From NCBI GenBank assembly GCA_002706405.1, contig PALN01000067.1, positions 1 through 61,921 of the forward strand: a stretch of DNA of 61,921 bases, written 5' to 3'. The notes beneath the pieces were generated by a model. That model did no database searches and was not told the DNA's origin. It saw nothing but the letters and a program-made list of their open reading frames with translations. Positions 51,932 through 60,438 of this stretch are shown here, one piece after another; the stretch's first letter is position 1, and every line of letters starts with the position of its first letter. A program made the position numbers and the translations under genes. This DNA is from Rhodospirillaceae bacterium (lineage in GTDB: Bacteria; Pseudomonadota; Alphaproteobacteria; Rhodospirillales; Casp-alpha2).

Positions 51932-52167
51932 TTAAACAGGGTGTGGACATAAAAGTAGGAGAACACGAAACACAGCAAGGCAGCGGAAATACCGGCGCGG
52001 CGCAACAGGCGCGCGCGTTCGGCGTCGTCGACCATGTCCTCGCCCGTCTTTTCGACGGCCCGGCGCACGGTCAGAACCCAAATGAACCGGCGGACCGGCA
52101 GGAACAAGGCGGCCATCAGGGCGATCGTCCATAGCCATCGGTATTCGGGGGTGAAAAGGCTTTGCAT
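51928..52167 (-). CDS. Small membrane protein, coupled to the TPR gene
   Basis: A 79-residue protein with two hydrophobic segments (WLWTIALMAALFLPVRRFIW and AALLCFVFSYFYVHTLF) flanking a charged central part (RRAVEKTGEDMVDDAERARL). Its TGA overlaps the GTG start of the TPR gene, indicating coupled translation. No known family recognised. Confidence 0.65.
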   Translation of the reverse strand: MQSLFTPEYRWLWTIALMAALFLPVRRFIWVLTVRRAVEKTGEDMVDDAERARLLRRAGISAALLCFVFSYFYVHTLFK

Positions 52168-52343
52168 GATGATTAGGTGCTTGGAATGTTTCCGTTTTTC
52201 TTCGCTTTCCGCGTGTCCGGATCATAACAAGGAACGACCGCGATCATCCAAGCTTTTTACGGCAATAAATTGGCGGCGGCGCAATCTGGCCGGCTTTTTC
52301 CGGGAAAGAAGACGAACCCGAGGACGCTGCCAGGGCGAGGGCC

Positions 52344-52383
52344 GAAAAAAATCGGGGGAAGCGCCGAAGCCCTTCCCCCGATT
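52344..52383 (-). terminator. Rho-independent terminator of the symporter gene
   Basis: On the minus strand AATCGGGGGAAG and CTTCCCCCGATT form a perfect 12-bp stem around a 10-nt GC-rich loop, followed by TTTTT. It lies 22 bp beyond the symporter stop codon. Confidence 0.92.
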
Positions 52384-52405
52384 GGGTTCCGATAGTGATA
52401 TCGGC

Positions 52406-54379
52406 TTAGTCGTCGCCACCCTGTGCAGGGGCAGCGTCACCGATGTCATCCACCAAGGCTTCGATCTCCCGATCGGGAACCGTGGACATCTCCATCTTGT
52501 AGGCCAAGAACCACATCATGAAGACACCCAAGACCCACCAGATGATCTGCCAGGCCCAGATGGACGGGATGCCGAAGGTCCAGTTCTCGTAACCGGCGTT
52601 CGGGGCACCGAAGATATCGTTGCCGATAACGGCGCCCGGGCCGATGCCGAAGAACAGCCAGATCAGCGTGATGCCCCAAGCAACGGGGATCAGGCCTTTC
52701 TTGGTTTCCGGCAGGGAGGCATGCTCACGCAGGAAGTTGTGATATTTCATACGATGCTGCATGGCCCCTTCATCCTGAGTCATGGCGGAAACGATCACGC
52801 AGATGGTCGCGTTGAAGAGAATCCCCCAACCGGCCGAGTGGATCGTCCAGGGCCAACGGCCCCAACCCAGATCGATACCGAAGAAGCCGGCAATGGAGGC
52901 GCCGAAGTTTTCAGTAAAGATGACCGCCAGACAGCCAGCGGCCAGACCCAGCGTCGCACCCTGACGGGTGATCCACGGGAACCAGCAGATGGCGGCCAGG
53001 GACGGCCACATCTGGAAGCCGAAGGCAACGGCCAGACCACCCAACAGCACCAGCGCGTCAGCCGAGAACGTGGCAACGACCAGAGCCGAAAGAACGATGA
53101 TCAAGACGCCGATACGGCCGAACAGCTTCTGCGTGCTGTGGTCGGCGGTCGGATTGAGATACCGCTTGTACAAGTCACGTGTCAGCATGCCGCCGGCGGT
53201 GGACATATACGCCGCCCCGGTGGACTGCATGGCGGCCAGGGCGCAGACCGCCAGAAGGCCGACCAGCCATGGGGCCGCGTCGCCCACCAGGTTGATGTAA
53301 TGCCCGACGATCCCGCCTTGCTTGTTGGCGGTCAGGTCAGGAAGCGCGGATGGCCCCTGAACCAACGCCGTGATCTCCGGCGAGGCACCCAGGAAGTGGG
53401 CGCCCATGCCTTGGGCCGCGGTGAAGAAGAACAGGATCGCACCGATGCCGAAAGCCGAAGCCCACACCTGCTGCGGCGCGAACGGCCGTGGGTTGGTGTT
53501 GGAGAACGACCACATGGTGAACGCCGGAGCGGAGTGAATACCCATGAGCGCGAACATGTAGGTCAGCACCATGATGCCCGTCCAAAGGCCCCCCACCGGG
53601 GTTTCCTTGCCGAGACCGGCGGTGAACTGGATGACGCCCGGAATGGCGAGGTAGGCGTTGTAGTCGCCCCCGCCCCAGCCCTGGGTTGTCTTCCACTTGC
53701 CGAGACCCGTCTCGCCCAGCTTGGCCAGGTCCTGACCGAATGCGGTCCAGCCACCCAACTCGCTGTAGGCGATGATACCGATGACGATGATACCGAAGGC
53801 CAGCAGGATGCACTGCACGGTGTCCACGTAGGCCACGGCGCGAAGACCGCCGGACGCCACATAGATGAACACGACCGCGGACAGCAGCCACATGCCGAAT
53901 TCAACACCGACCAAACCGTCGGTCAATGCGTTGAACAGGAGGCCCGACGCGCGAAGCTGCAGCCCGAGATACGGGATCGAGAACAGCAAGGCCACGATGA
54001 CCACGAGGATACGGATCGCATCCCCCTGGAAATAGGTGGCCAGCATCTCGCCCGGCGTCACGAAGCCGAAGCGTTTGCCGAGCATCCACTGGCGTTTCAG
54101 GAACATCACCCCGGTGAACGGAATGGTGATCGCGTAGAACGACGCGTACGCGTACTGGAAACCGTCACGGTAGATCAGCCCCGGATGGCCCATAAAGGTC
54201 CAGCCCGAGAACGACGTTGCCGTGGCGGCCAGCACGAAGACCCACATCGCGAGCTGACGGCCCGAGATGAAGTAATCGCTGGCGGTTTTCGACATCCGCG
54301 CGCCTTTGATGCCCCAATAAATGCAGTAGGCCCAATACAGCGCAACGAATATGAACAGCCATACAACTTTAGCTGACAA
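52406..54379 (-). CDS. Sodium:solute symporter (SSS family)
   Basis: A 657-residue secondary transporter with about 13-14 transmembrane helices. The family segment GGLRAVAYVDTVQCILLAFG is present, as is FSGWTFMGHPG in the first third. It most resembles monocarboxylate or acetate-type members; the true substrate is not determined. The reading frame starts at a TTG at 54379 because no ATG or GTG lies before the first helix; GGGGAG stands nine bases upstream. An out-of-frame ATG at 54386 opens a six-codon frame (MNLVS, stop) across the TTG. A strong terminator follows the gene. The CBS/DUF294 gene is divergent, 767 bp away. Confidence 0.92.
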   Translation of the reverse strand: MSAKVVWLFIFVALYWAYCIYWGIKGARMSKTASDYFISGRQLAMWVFVLAATATSFSGWTFMGHPGLIYRDGFQYAYASFYAITIPFTGVMFLKRQWMLGKRFGFVTPGEMLATYFQGDAIRILVVIVALLFSIPYLGLQLRASGLLFNALTDGLVGVEFGMWLLSAVVFIYVASGGLRAVAYVDTVQCILLAFGIIVIGIIAYSELGGWTAFGQDLAKLGETGLGKWKTTQGWGGGDYNAYLAIPGVIQFTAGLGKETPVGGLWTGIMVLTYMFALMGIHSAPAFTMWSFSNTNPRPFAPQQVWASAFGIGAILFFFTAAQGMGAHFLGASPEITALVQGPSALPDLTANKQGGIVGHYINLVGDAAPWLVGLLAVCALAAMQSTGAAYMSTAGGMLTRDLYKRYLNPTADHSTQKLFGRIGVLIIVLSALVVATFSADALVLLGGLAVAFGFQMWPSLAAICWFPWITRQGATLGLAAGCLAVIFTENFGASIAGFFGIDLGWGRWPWTIHSAGWGILFNATICVIVSAMTQDEGAMQHRMKYHNFLREHASLPETKKGLIPVAWGITLIWLFFGIGPGAVIGNDIFGAPNAGYENWTFGIPSIWAWQIIWWVLGVFMMWFLAYKMEMSTVPDREIEALVDDIGDAAPAQGGDD

Positions 54380-54861
54380 GATTCATTTCTCCCCTTCTGT
54401 TCGGATCCTTGGCGCCGTGCGGTCGTTAACCCGTTGTCCAACGCCGAAGCGGATGCCGAAACAGACGGCACCCGGGGACCACCCCCAAATGCCGAATGTG
54501 GTGAAACGACAGAAATTCAGGACATGCCGGAACCCGGTGGCCACCTGAAATTCACAACAACGCAATACCGCCGTTAGGCCTCGGTCAAGCCGAAGAAAGC
54601 CCGTATCGAGCCCACCTCTCGAAGCCAGACACACAAACACTGGAGATTTGGTGCAGAATGCGATGCCTCCCACGCCTTTCCGGCGCTTGTGTATCCCTGC
54701 GGAATTTTATTGTTATCGTTTCCGTTTCCTCCGCCCGCCGAATTACTCTCCTCGTCCGGCCTGCGAAGTTAGGTTTCTAATAACATTTTCCGCTAATTTG
54801 CACAACTGATTGAAACAAAACCCAACGCCTGTAATAAAGGTTGCCCGAGAACAATCGATTT

Positions 54862-54874
54862 TGTGCAGTGCACA
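54862..54874. promoter_or_regulatory. Perfect odd palindrome TGTGCAGTGCACA
   Basis: Two 6-base arms around a central G. It is a candidate operator; a near copy is at 17381-17393 in another divergent promoter. Confidence 0.4.
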
Positions 54875-54895
54875 CTGTTCGTGTTCAAGTAATCG

Positions 54896-54907
54896 TTAGT
54901 CGACTAA
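54896..54907. promoter_or_regulatory. Palindrome TTAGTCGACTAA
   Basis: Perfect 12-base self-complementary site in the AT-rich symporter/DUF294 gap, four bases before the next inverted repeat. Candidate operator; no regulator identified. Confidence 0.4.
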
Positions 54908-54910
54908 TTA

Positions 54911-54950
54911 TTTCACAAAATTTTCTACTGACATCCTTTCGTTTGTGAAA
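54911..54950. promoter_or_regulatory. Spaced inverted repeat TTTCACAAA / TTTGTGAAA
   Basis: Perfect 9-bp arms (54911-54919 and 54942-54950) separated by 22 bases, about three helical turns centre to centre. This spacing could suit two dimers or a looped binding site. Confidence 0.45.
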
Positions 54951-55146
54951 CATACACAACTTGGCCTGCCCCGATCGCGGCCCGTCATCGGATACCGGGT
55001 TCAAGCCGTTTGTTTCCGCCGCCGCGCTCGGCTAGGGTTTTCCGGCAGCCCGGCGTGGCCCCTCGTTCCGCGTCCCGACTCAACGCCAAATCGGCTTTGA
55101 TCCGGATCAGGCAGCCAGGCCAAAGGGGAGGACGGCAGGCCACAGA

Positions 55147-56616
55147 ATGGAACCCCGGACCGCGATATTCCGCATGCTGGTCGGCGAGGTCATGGCCCCG
55201 TCACCGCCCAGCCTGCCCTCCAGCGCCCCGATGGCTGAGGTCGCACGGATAATGGCCGAATCGGGGGCCTCGGGTGTCGTCCTGACGGACCCGGACGGCC
55301 GGCCCCAAGGCATCATCACGGAACATGACATCGCCCGGCGCGTATTGTTCCAGGCCGCCGCCGAGACGCCGGCGTCCCAGATCATGACCCGGCCGCTGCG
55401 GGTGATCGCGCAAACCGAATACCTGTATCAGGCCATCGCCATCATGCGCCGCACCGGGCTGCGCCATATGCCTGTGGTCGACCCCGCCGGCCGTCTGTCC
55501 GGTATGCTGGACCTGGACGTCACGCTCGGCATGGCGTCCCGCACCCTGATGGATCAGATCGACAGCCTGACCCAGGACAGCGACGTGGCCGGCCTGGCCC
55601 AGATCAAGCAGGCCCAGGCGACCCTCGCCGACCAGCTGTTGCAGGACAACCTGCCGGCCCCGGAAATCCAGGCCCTGCTCAGCAACATCAACCTGGATAT
55701 CTACCGCCGCGTGGTCGACGGCGCGATCGACGCCATGGCCGCCGAAGGCCTGGGTCCGCCGCCGGTCGGCTTTTCGGTCATCGTCATGGGATCGGGCGGG
55801 CGCGGCGAAAGCTTCCTGTTTCCCGATCAGGACAACGGCTTCATCCTGGAAGACTATCCCGACGACCGGCACACGGAAATCGACGCCTGGTTCATCGACC
55901 TGGGCGAACGCATGACACGGGACCTGGACGCCATCGGCCTGCCCCTGTGCAAGGGCTTCGTCATGGCGACGAACCCGCTGTGGCGCAAGACCCTCAGCCA
56001 GTGGAAGGCGCAGATCAGCCTGTGGAGCCGCAAGCGCGGCACGACCATGCTGCGGCTGTGCGACATCTTCTTCGATTTCCGCTCCGCCTGGGGCCGCGCC
56101 GATCTGGCCGACGACCTGCGCCGCCATGTCGTCGAAACGGCCCGGGGCAACCACATGTTCCTCCGCGAGATGTTCGAGGACGACCAGGATCACGGCCCGG
56201 CGATCGGCTGGTTCGGCCGATTCATCACCATGAAGGAAAGCGATGCCGCGGGTTACAAGGGCTACCTCAACCTGAAGCATTCCGGCACCCTGCCGCTGGT
56301 CGAGGCCATGCGGCTGTTGTGCCTGCGTGAGGGTTTCGCGATCAACCCGACCCTGGAGCGCCTGCAGGCCCTTGAGGAGCGGGGCGTTCTGGCCAAGGAC
56401 GAGGCCGATTATCTGCGCGGCGCCTACCGCCATATCTCCCACCTTCTGCTGCGCCAGCAGATCACCGATTTCCAGGTGGGCCGACCCGTCACCAATTACG
56501 TGCATCCGCGCAGCCTGACCCGCCGCGAGGCCGACATGCTGAAGGATTCCTTCGAGGCCATCCGCCGCCTGCGGGATCGCATGCGGGGCGAATTCACCGG
56601 CGACGTGCTACAATAG
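55147..56616 (+). CDS. CBS-pair / DUF294 nucleotidyltransferase-like protein
   Basis: A 489-residue cytosolic protein. Two CBS domains (about 10-125; VVLTDPDGRPQGIITEHDIA and RHMPVVDPAGRLSGMLDLDV) probably bind an adenine nucleotide. The DUF294 nucleotidyltransferase-like domain follows with GSGGRGESFLFPDQDNGFI (about 217-235), which keeps the GSxxR and DxD-type acids. The DUF294_C helical domain fills residues 330-480. Such proteins accompany SSS symporters and DEDDh exonucleases in many proteobacteria, as here. The ATG at 55147 opens the first CBS domain. The aldo/keto reductase gene begins 5 bp after its stop codon. Confidence 0.88.
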   Translation: MEPRTAIFRMLVGEVMAPSPPSLPSSAPMAEVARIMAESGASGVVLTDPDGRPQGIITEHDIARRVLFQAAAETPASQIMTRPLRVIAQTEYLYQAIAIMRRTGLRHMPVVDPAGRLSGMLDLDVTLGMASRTLMDQIDSLTQDSDVAGLAQIKQAQATLADQLLQDNLPAPEIQALLSNINLDIYRRVVDGAIDAMAAEGLGPPPVGFSVIVMGSGGRGESFLFPDQDNGFILEDYPDDRHTEIDAWFIDLGERMTRDLDAIGLPLCKGFVMATNPLWRKTLSQWKAQISLWSRKRGTTMLRLCDIFFDFRSAWGRADLADDLRRHVVETARGNHMFLREMFEDDQDHGPAIGWFGRFITMKESDAAGYKGYLNLKHSGTLPLVEAMRLLCLREGFAINPTLERLQALEERGVLAKDEADYLRGAYRHISHLLLRQQITDFQVGRPVTNYVHPRSLTRREADMLKDSFEAIRRLRDRMRGEFTGDVLQ

Positions 56617-56621
56617 CGGCC

Positions 56622-57527
56622 ATGCTGACGCGCCGTTCGTTTCTGAGCTCTCTTGCCGTGGCCGGGCTGGCCGCGGCGATCCCCTGTCCGTCGCGCGCGG
56701 CCCCCCTGTTCAAGAAAATCCCCCGCACGGGCGTGACCTTGCCCGCCATCGGCATGGGCAGCTGGCTGACCTTCGACGTGGGCGACGACGCGGCCGCCCG
56801 CAAGGCGCGGACCCAGGTGCTGAAAACCTTCTTCGACCTGGGCGGCGGCATGATCGATTCCTCGCCCATGTACGGATCGTCGGAAGCGGTGATCGGCCAC
56901 GGCCTGGCTGCCCTGGGAAAGCCCAGGACCCTGTTCGCCGCGACCAAGGTATGGACGCCGGGCCGGGACCACGGCATCCGCCAGATGGCGGAATCGGAAC
57001 GCCTGTGGGGCGTCAAACCCTTCGACCTGCTGCAGGTCCACAACCTGCTCGGCTGGGAAGGCCATCTGGAAACGCTGGCGCAATGGAAAGCCGACGGCCG
57101 TGTGCGGCACATCGGCATCACCACGTCCCACGGGCGGCGTCATGACGAACTTGAGCAGATCATGAAGACCCGGCCCGTCGATTTCGTGCAGTTGACCTAC
57201 AACCTCGTCGACCGCGAGGCCGAGGCGCGGCTGCTGCCCCTGGCCCGGGACAAGGGCATTGCCGTGATCGTCAACCGGCCGTTTCAGCGGGGTGCGCTGA
57301 TCGACCGCCTGCAAGGCCGGCCCCTGCCGCCGTTCGCCGCCGAGATCGGGGCCGTCAACTGGGCCCAGGTGCTGTTGAAATGGATCGTCTCCCATCCGGC
57401 CGTGACCTGCGCCATTCCGGCGACCACGCGGGTCGAACACATGACGGAAAACATGGGCGCGGCCGCGGGGCCGGTGCCGAACGCCGGACTGCGGAACAAG
57501 ATTTCGGCCTACGTGGAGACTCTCTGA
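56622..57527 (+). CDS. Tat-exported aldo/keto reductase
   Basis: A 301-residue aldo/keto reductase with a twin-arginine signal (LTRRSFLSSLAVAGLAAA). The catalytic tetrad is present: Asp in GMIDSSPMYGSSE with the Tyr four to five residues on, Lys in AATKVW and His in LLQVHNLLG. Export of an NAD(P)-dependent reductase is odd because the cofactor is cytosolic; the signal would carry a cofactor-loaded enzyme out folded. It starts 5 bp after the CBS/DUF294 gene and is probably its operon partner. Confidence 0.88.
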   Translation: MLTRRSFLSSLAVAGLAAAIPCPSRAAPLFKKIPRTGVTLPAIGMGSWLTFDVGDDAAARKARTQVLKTFFDLGGGMIDSSPMYGSSEAVIGHGLAALGKPRTLFAATKVWTPGRDHGIRQMAESERLWGVKPFDLLQVHNLLGWEGHLETLAQWKADGRVRHIGITTSHGRRHDELEQIMKTRPVDFVQLTYNLVDREAEARLLPLARDKGIAVIVNRPFQRGALIDRLQGRPLPPFAAEIGAVNWAQVLLKWIVSHPAVTCAIPATTRVEHMTENMGAAAGPVPNAGLRNKISAYVETL

Positions 57528-57566
57528 AGACGGACGCTCGGCGAGTTCCCGCTCCCCAAACGCGTC

Positions 57567-57630
57567 ACCCCCGGGCTTGACCCGGGGGTCCATGGTGCCG
57601 GAACGCTGGATTGCCGGGTCAGGCCCGGCA
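57567..57630. repeat. Dispersed palindromic repeat pair
   Basis: Two neighbouring palindromes, ACCCCCGGG-CTTGA-CCCGGGGGT (57567-57589) and TGCCGGG-TCAGG-CCCGGCA (57612-57630), separated by TCCATGGTGCCGGAACGCTGG-like filler, with flanking CGTCA/TGACG. This layout is typical of intergenic repeat units found in many copies in alphaproteobacterial genomes. They lie between convergent genes and may act as terminators or IHF/gyrase-type sites. Confidence 0.8.
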
Positions 57631-57651
57631 ATGACGGCAAGGAGGCAGGGC

Positions 57652-58575
57652 TTAGAACTGCTTCTGCATTTCCCGCACGTGTTCCATCTTGATCGAGGCG
57701 TCGACGGCCTGGCGCAAGGTGGTGATGCCGCGGGCTTCCAGCATGTCGAGCATTCTTAGGAACACCTTGGCGGTGACGATGCTGTCGCCCAGCGCCGTGT
57801 GTCGCCCTTCGACCTCGACGCCCAGGCGCTCGGCGATGGCGTCCAGCGAATGGTTGCGGCTTTCGGCGTCGAGAAACACGGACAGCAGCAGGGAATCGAG
57901 CACCAGATTGTCGAACACCACCCCCGTGGCCGCTTCCTTCAGCTTGAGAAAGCGAACATCGAAAGCGGCGTTATGGGCGACCAGGACTGCCTCGCCCACG
58001 AAGGCCTTGAACGCGGGCAGCACCTTGTCGATCGGCGGCTCCCCCTTGACCATGTCATCGGTGATGCCGTGAAAGCGGATGGAGGCCTTGGGGATCGGCT
58101 TGCCGGGATGGACCAGGCGGGAAAACGGCGCGTCCTCGTCGATGCGCCCGCCCGTCACGCGCACGCCGGCGATGGAGATGATCTCGTCCCCTTCCGACGG
58201 CTTGAGGCCCGTGGTCTCCGTGTCGAACACGACGAAGGTCAGATCCTTCAGCTTTTTACCGCCCAGTTCCTCGAGGTGCATGGGCGGGTTGAGTTGGTCG
58301 AAATCATAGAGTTCCGGCCGCGCCGGCAGGGCGCTCTTGTCGAATTCGCGGACGTGCAGCAAGTGATCCAACTGTGCCCAGATGGCCGCGAACACCAGGA
58401 CCAGGACCGCACCACCCGATCCCCAGGTCCACAGGAAATCGGCCGTCCCGCCGCCGTCCTTGAGGCGCCAGGCAACGCCCCCCAGAACAACCACGGCGGC
58501 GACGGTCAACAGGCCCAGGGCCCAGCCCACCAGCCGCCGCATGCTCATGGCGCGAATGATCTCGAAACGGTCCAC
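57652..58575 (-). CDS. Membrane-anchored DEDDh 3'-5' exonuclease (DNA polymerase III epsilon-like)
   Basis: A 307-residue protein. Two hydrophobic helices at the N-terminus ([19 protein letters not shown] and [16 protein letters not shown]) precede an exonuclease domain from about residue 110 on: [12 protein letters not shown] (motif I), HNAAFDVRF (motif II) and RHTALGDSI (motif III). This is a proofreading-type exonuclease attached to the membrane, not the replicative epsilon subunit. GTG at 58575 ([15 protein letters not shown]) has GGGAGG 9 bases upstream; ATG 58548 and ATG 58599 are alternatives. Members of this type occur with CBS/DUF294 and symporter genes. Confidence 0.85.
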   Translation of the reverse strand: MDRFEIIRAMSMRRLVGWALGLLTVAAVVVLGGVAWRLKDGGGTADFLWTWGSGGAVLVLVFAAIWAQLDHLLHVREFDKSALPARPELYDFDQLNPPMHLEELGGKKLKDLTFVVFDTETTGLKPSEGDEIISIAGVRVTGGRIDEDAPFSRLVHPGKPIPKASIRFHGITDDMVKGEPPIDKVLPAFKAFVGEAVLVAHNAAFDVRFLKLKEAATGVVFDNLVLDSLLLSVFLDAESRNHSLDAIAERLGVEVEGRHTALGDSIVTAKVFLRMLDMLEARGITTLRQAVDASIKMEHVREMQKQF

Positions 58576-58751
58576 GGACCGGCACCTCCCAACGGTCATT
58601 CCCAGAAAAGTTTAGCACGCCGGAGGCGAAACGGGATTGCGTTGGGTCAAGTTCCCGCGAGTCCAGTTGTCAGACCCCTTACGATCCGCTAAACAGCGCG
58701 CCGGAACCATCCGTCTTGCCCCGTTGCCCCGTACCTTTGAAAGCCCCGAAA

Positions 58752-60431
58752 ATGGCCAGTTATCAGTATTCCTATGTCATGAAAGACGTCCGCAAGGTCT
58801 ATCCCGGCGGGCGCGAGATTCTCAAGGGCCTGACCCTGTCGTTCCTGCCGACCGCCAAGATCGGCGTGCTCGGCGCCAACGGTGCGGGGAAATCGACCCT
58901 GCTGAAGATCATGGCCGGCAAGGATAAGGATTATTCGGGCGAAGCCTGGGCCGCCGAGGGGGCCCGCGTCGGCTATCTGGAGCAGGAACCGGAACTGGAC
59001 CCCAAGCTGACGGTCGAGGAAAACATCACCGCCGGCCTGGGCGAGGTCAAGGACCTGGTCGACCGTTTCAACGAGCTGTCCGCCAAGTTCGCCGAGCCCA
59101 TGGACGACGACGAAATGAACACCCTGCTCGCCGAACAGGGCGAATTGCAGGAAAAGATTGACGCCGTGAACGGCTGGGAGCTGGACCGCACCATCGAGAT
59201 CGCCATGGACGCGCTGCGCTGCCCGCCCAGCGACGCCGACGTGACCAAGCTGTCGGGCGGCGAGCGGCGCCGCGTGGCGCTGTGCCGCCTGCTGCTGCAG
59301 AAGCCGGAAATCCTGCTGCTCGATGAGCCGACCAACCATCTGGATGCGGAAAGCGTGGCCTGGCTGGAACGCTTCCTCGCCGATTACGACGGCACGGTGA
59401 TGATCGTCACCCACGACCGCTACTTCCTGGACAACGTGACGGGCTGGATCCTTGAAATCGACCGTGGCCAGGGCATTCCCTATGAAGGCAATTATTCCAG
59501 CTGGCTGGAACAGAAGCATAAGCGCCTGGCCCAGGAGGAGCGCGAGGAATCGGCCCGCCAGCGTACCCTGAAGCAGGAACTGGAATGGATTCGTCAATCG
59601 CCCCGCGCCCGCCAGGACAAGTCCAAGGCCCGTGTCGCGCGCTATGAGGACCTGGTCGCCAAGTCCGAGGAAAAGGTCATGGGCACGGCGTCGATCATCA
59701 TCCCGCCCGCCCCCCGCCTGGGCGACCTGGTGATTCAGGCCGAGCACCTGCGCAAGGGCTATGGCAACCGCCTGCTGATCGAGGACCTGTCGTTCAAGAT
59801 TCCGCCGGGCGCCATCGTCGGCATCATCGGCGCCAACGGGGCCGGCAAGACCACCCTGTTCCGCATGATCACCGATCAGGAAAAACCCGACGGCGGCGAC
59901 CTGCGCGTCGGCGAGACGGTGATCCTCGGTTATGTCGACCAAAGCCGCGACACCCTCGGCGCCGACAAGACCGTGTGGCAGGAAATTTCCGGCGGCAACG
60001 ACGAGATCATTCTCGGCAAGCGCGCCATGCAGTCCCGCGCCTATGTCGCGCAATTCAACTTCAAGGGCGGCGACCAGCAGAAGAAGGTCGGCCAACTGTC
60101 GGGCGGGGAACGCAACCGCGTCCACCTGGCCAAGATGCTGCTGTCCGGCGCCAACGTGCTGCTGCTCGATGAACCGACCAACGATCTCGACGTCGATACC
60201 CTGATGGCGCTGGAGGAATCCCTGGGCGATTTCGCCGGCTGCGTGCTCATCACCTCGCACGACCGCTGGTTCCTCGACCGCCTGGCGACCCATATCATCG
60301 CCTTCGAAGGCAACAGCCAGGTGGTGTGGTTCGAAGGCAACTATCAGGCCTACGAGGACGACAAGAAGCGCCGCCTGGGCGACGCGGCCCTGGAGCCTCA
60401 CCGCCTCAAGTACAAGCCGCTGACGCGCTAA
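58752..60431 (+). CDS. ettA: Energy-dependent translational throttle protein EttA (ABC-F)
   Basis: A 559-residue ABC-F ATPase that binds the ribosomal E site and gates entry into the elongation cycle according to the ATP/ADP ratio. Two ABC domains are visible: Walker [10 protein letters not shown] in the first and GANGAGKTT in the second, signatures [15 protein letters not shown] and [15 protein letters not shown], and Walker [14 protein letters not shown] and [12 protein letters not shown]. The linker with [15 protein letters not shown] is the family's P-site tRNA-interaction motif region. The start [20 protein letters not shown] matches EttA N-termini. Length compares with 555 in E. coli. 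Confidence 0.97.
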   Translation: MASYQYSYVMKDVRKVYPGGREILKGLTLSFLPTAKIGVLGANGAGKSTLLKIMAGKDKDYSGEAWAAEGARVGYLEQEPELDPKLTVEENITAGLGEVKDLVDRFNELSAKFAEPMDDDEMNTLLAEQGELQEKIDAVNGWELDRTIEIAMDALRCPPSDADVTKLSGGERRRVALCRLLLQKPEILLLDEPTNHLDAESVAWLERFLADYDGTVMIVTHDRYFLDNVTGWILEIDRGQGIPYEGNYSSWLEQKHKRLAQEEREESARQRTLKQELEWIRQSPRARQDKSKARVARYEDLVAKSEEKVMGTASIIIPPAPRLGDLVIQAEHLRKGYGNRLLIEDLSFKIPPGAIVGIIGANGAGKTTLFRMITDQEKPDGGDLRVGETVILGYVDQSRDTLGADKTVWQEISGGNDEIILGKRAMQSRAYVAQFNFKGGDQQKKVGQLSGGERNRVHLAKMLLSGANVLLLDEPTNDLDVDTLMALEESLGDFAGCVLITSHDRWFLDRLATHIIAFEGNSQVVWFEGNYQAYEDDKKRRLGDAALEPHRLKYKPLTR

Positions 60432-60438
60432 ATCAGGA

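Larger units (their letters stand above)
54380..55146. promoter_or_regulatory. 767-bp divergent regulatory region between symporter and CBS/DUF294 genes
   Basis: No credible gene. GC content falls sharply between about 54700 and 54960, unlike the rest of the window. Within the AT-rich part are three symmetrical elements: TGTGCA-G-TGCACA (54862-54874), TTAGTCGACTAA (54896-54907) and TTTCACAAA...TTTGTGAAA (54911-54950). The region probably holds promoters in both directions and binding sites for at least one regulator. Confidence 0.6.

Noticed and set aside
52034-54376. A 780-codon open frame on the plus strand covering the symporter gene
   Set aside because: Low-complexity, charged translation without motifs; the opposite strand encodes a clear SSS symporter with a terminator.
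54383-54673. A 96-codon frame on the minus strand just upstream of the symporter, where a DUF4212 gene might be expected
   Set aside because: The translation is Cys- and Arg-rich without the hydrophobic helices of DUF4212, and no Shine-Dalgarno sequence is seen.
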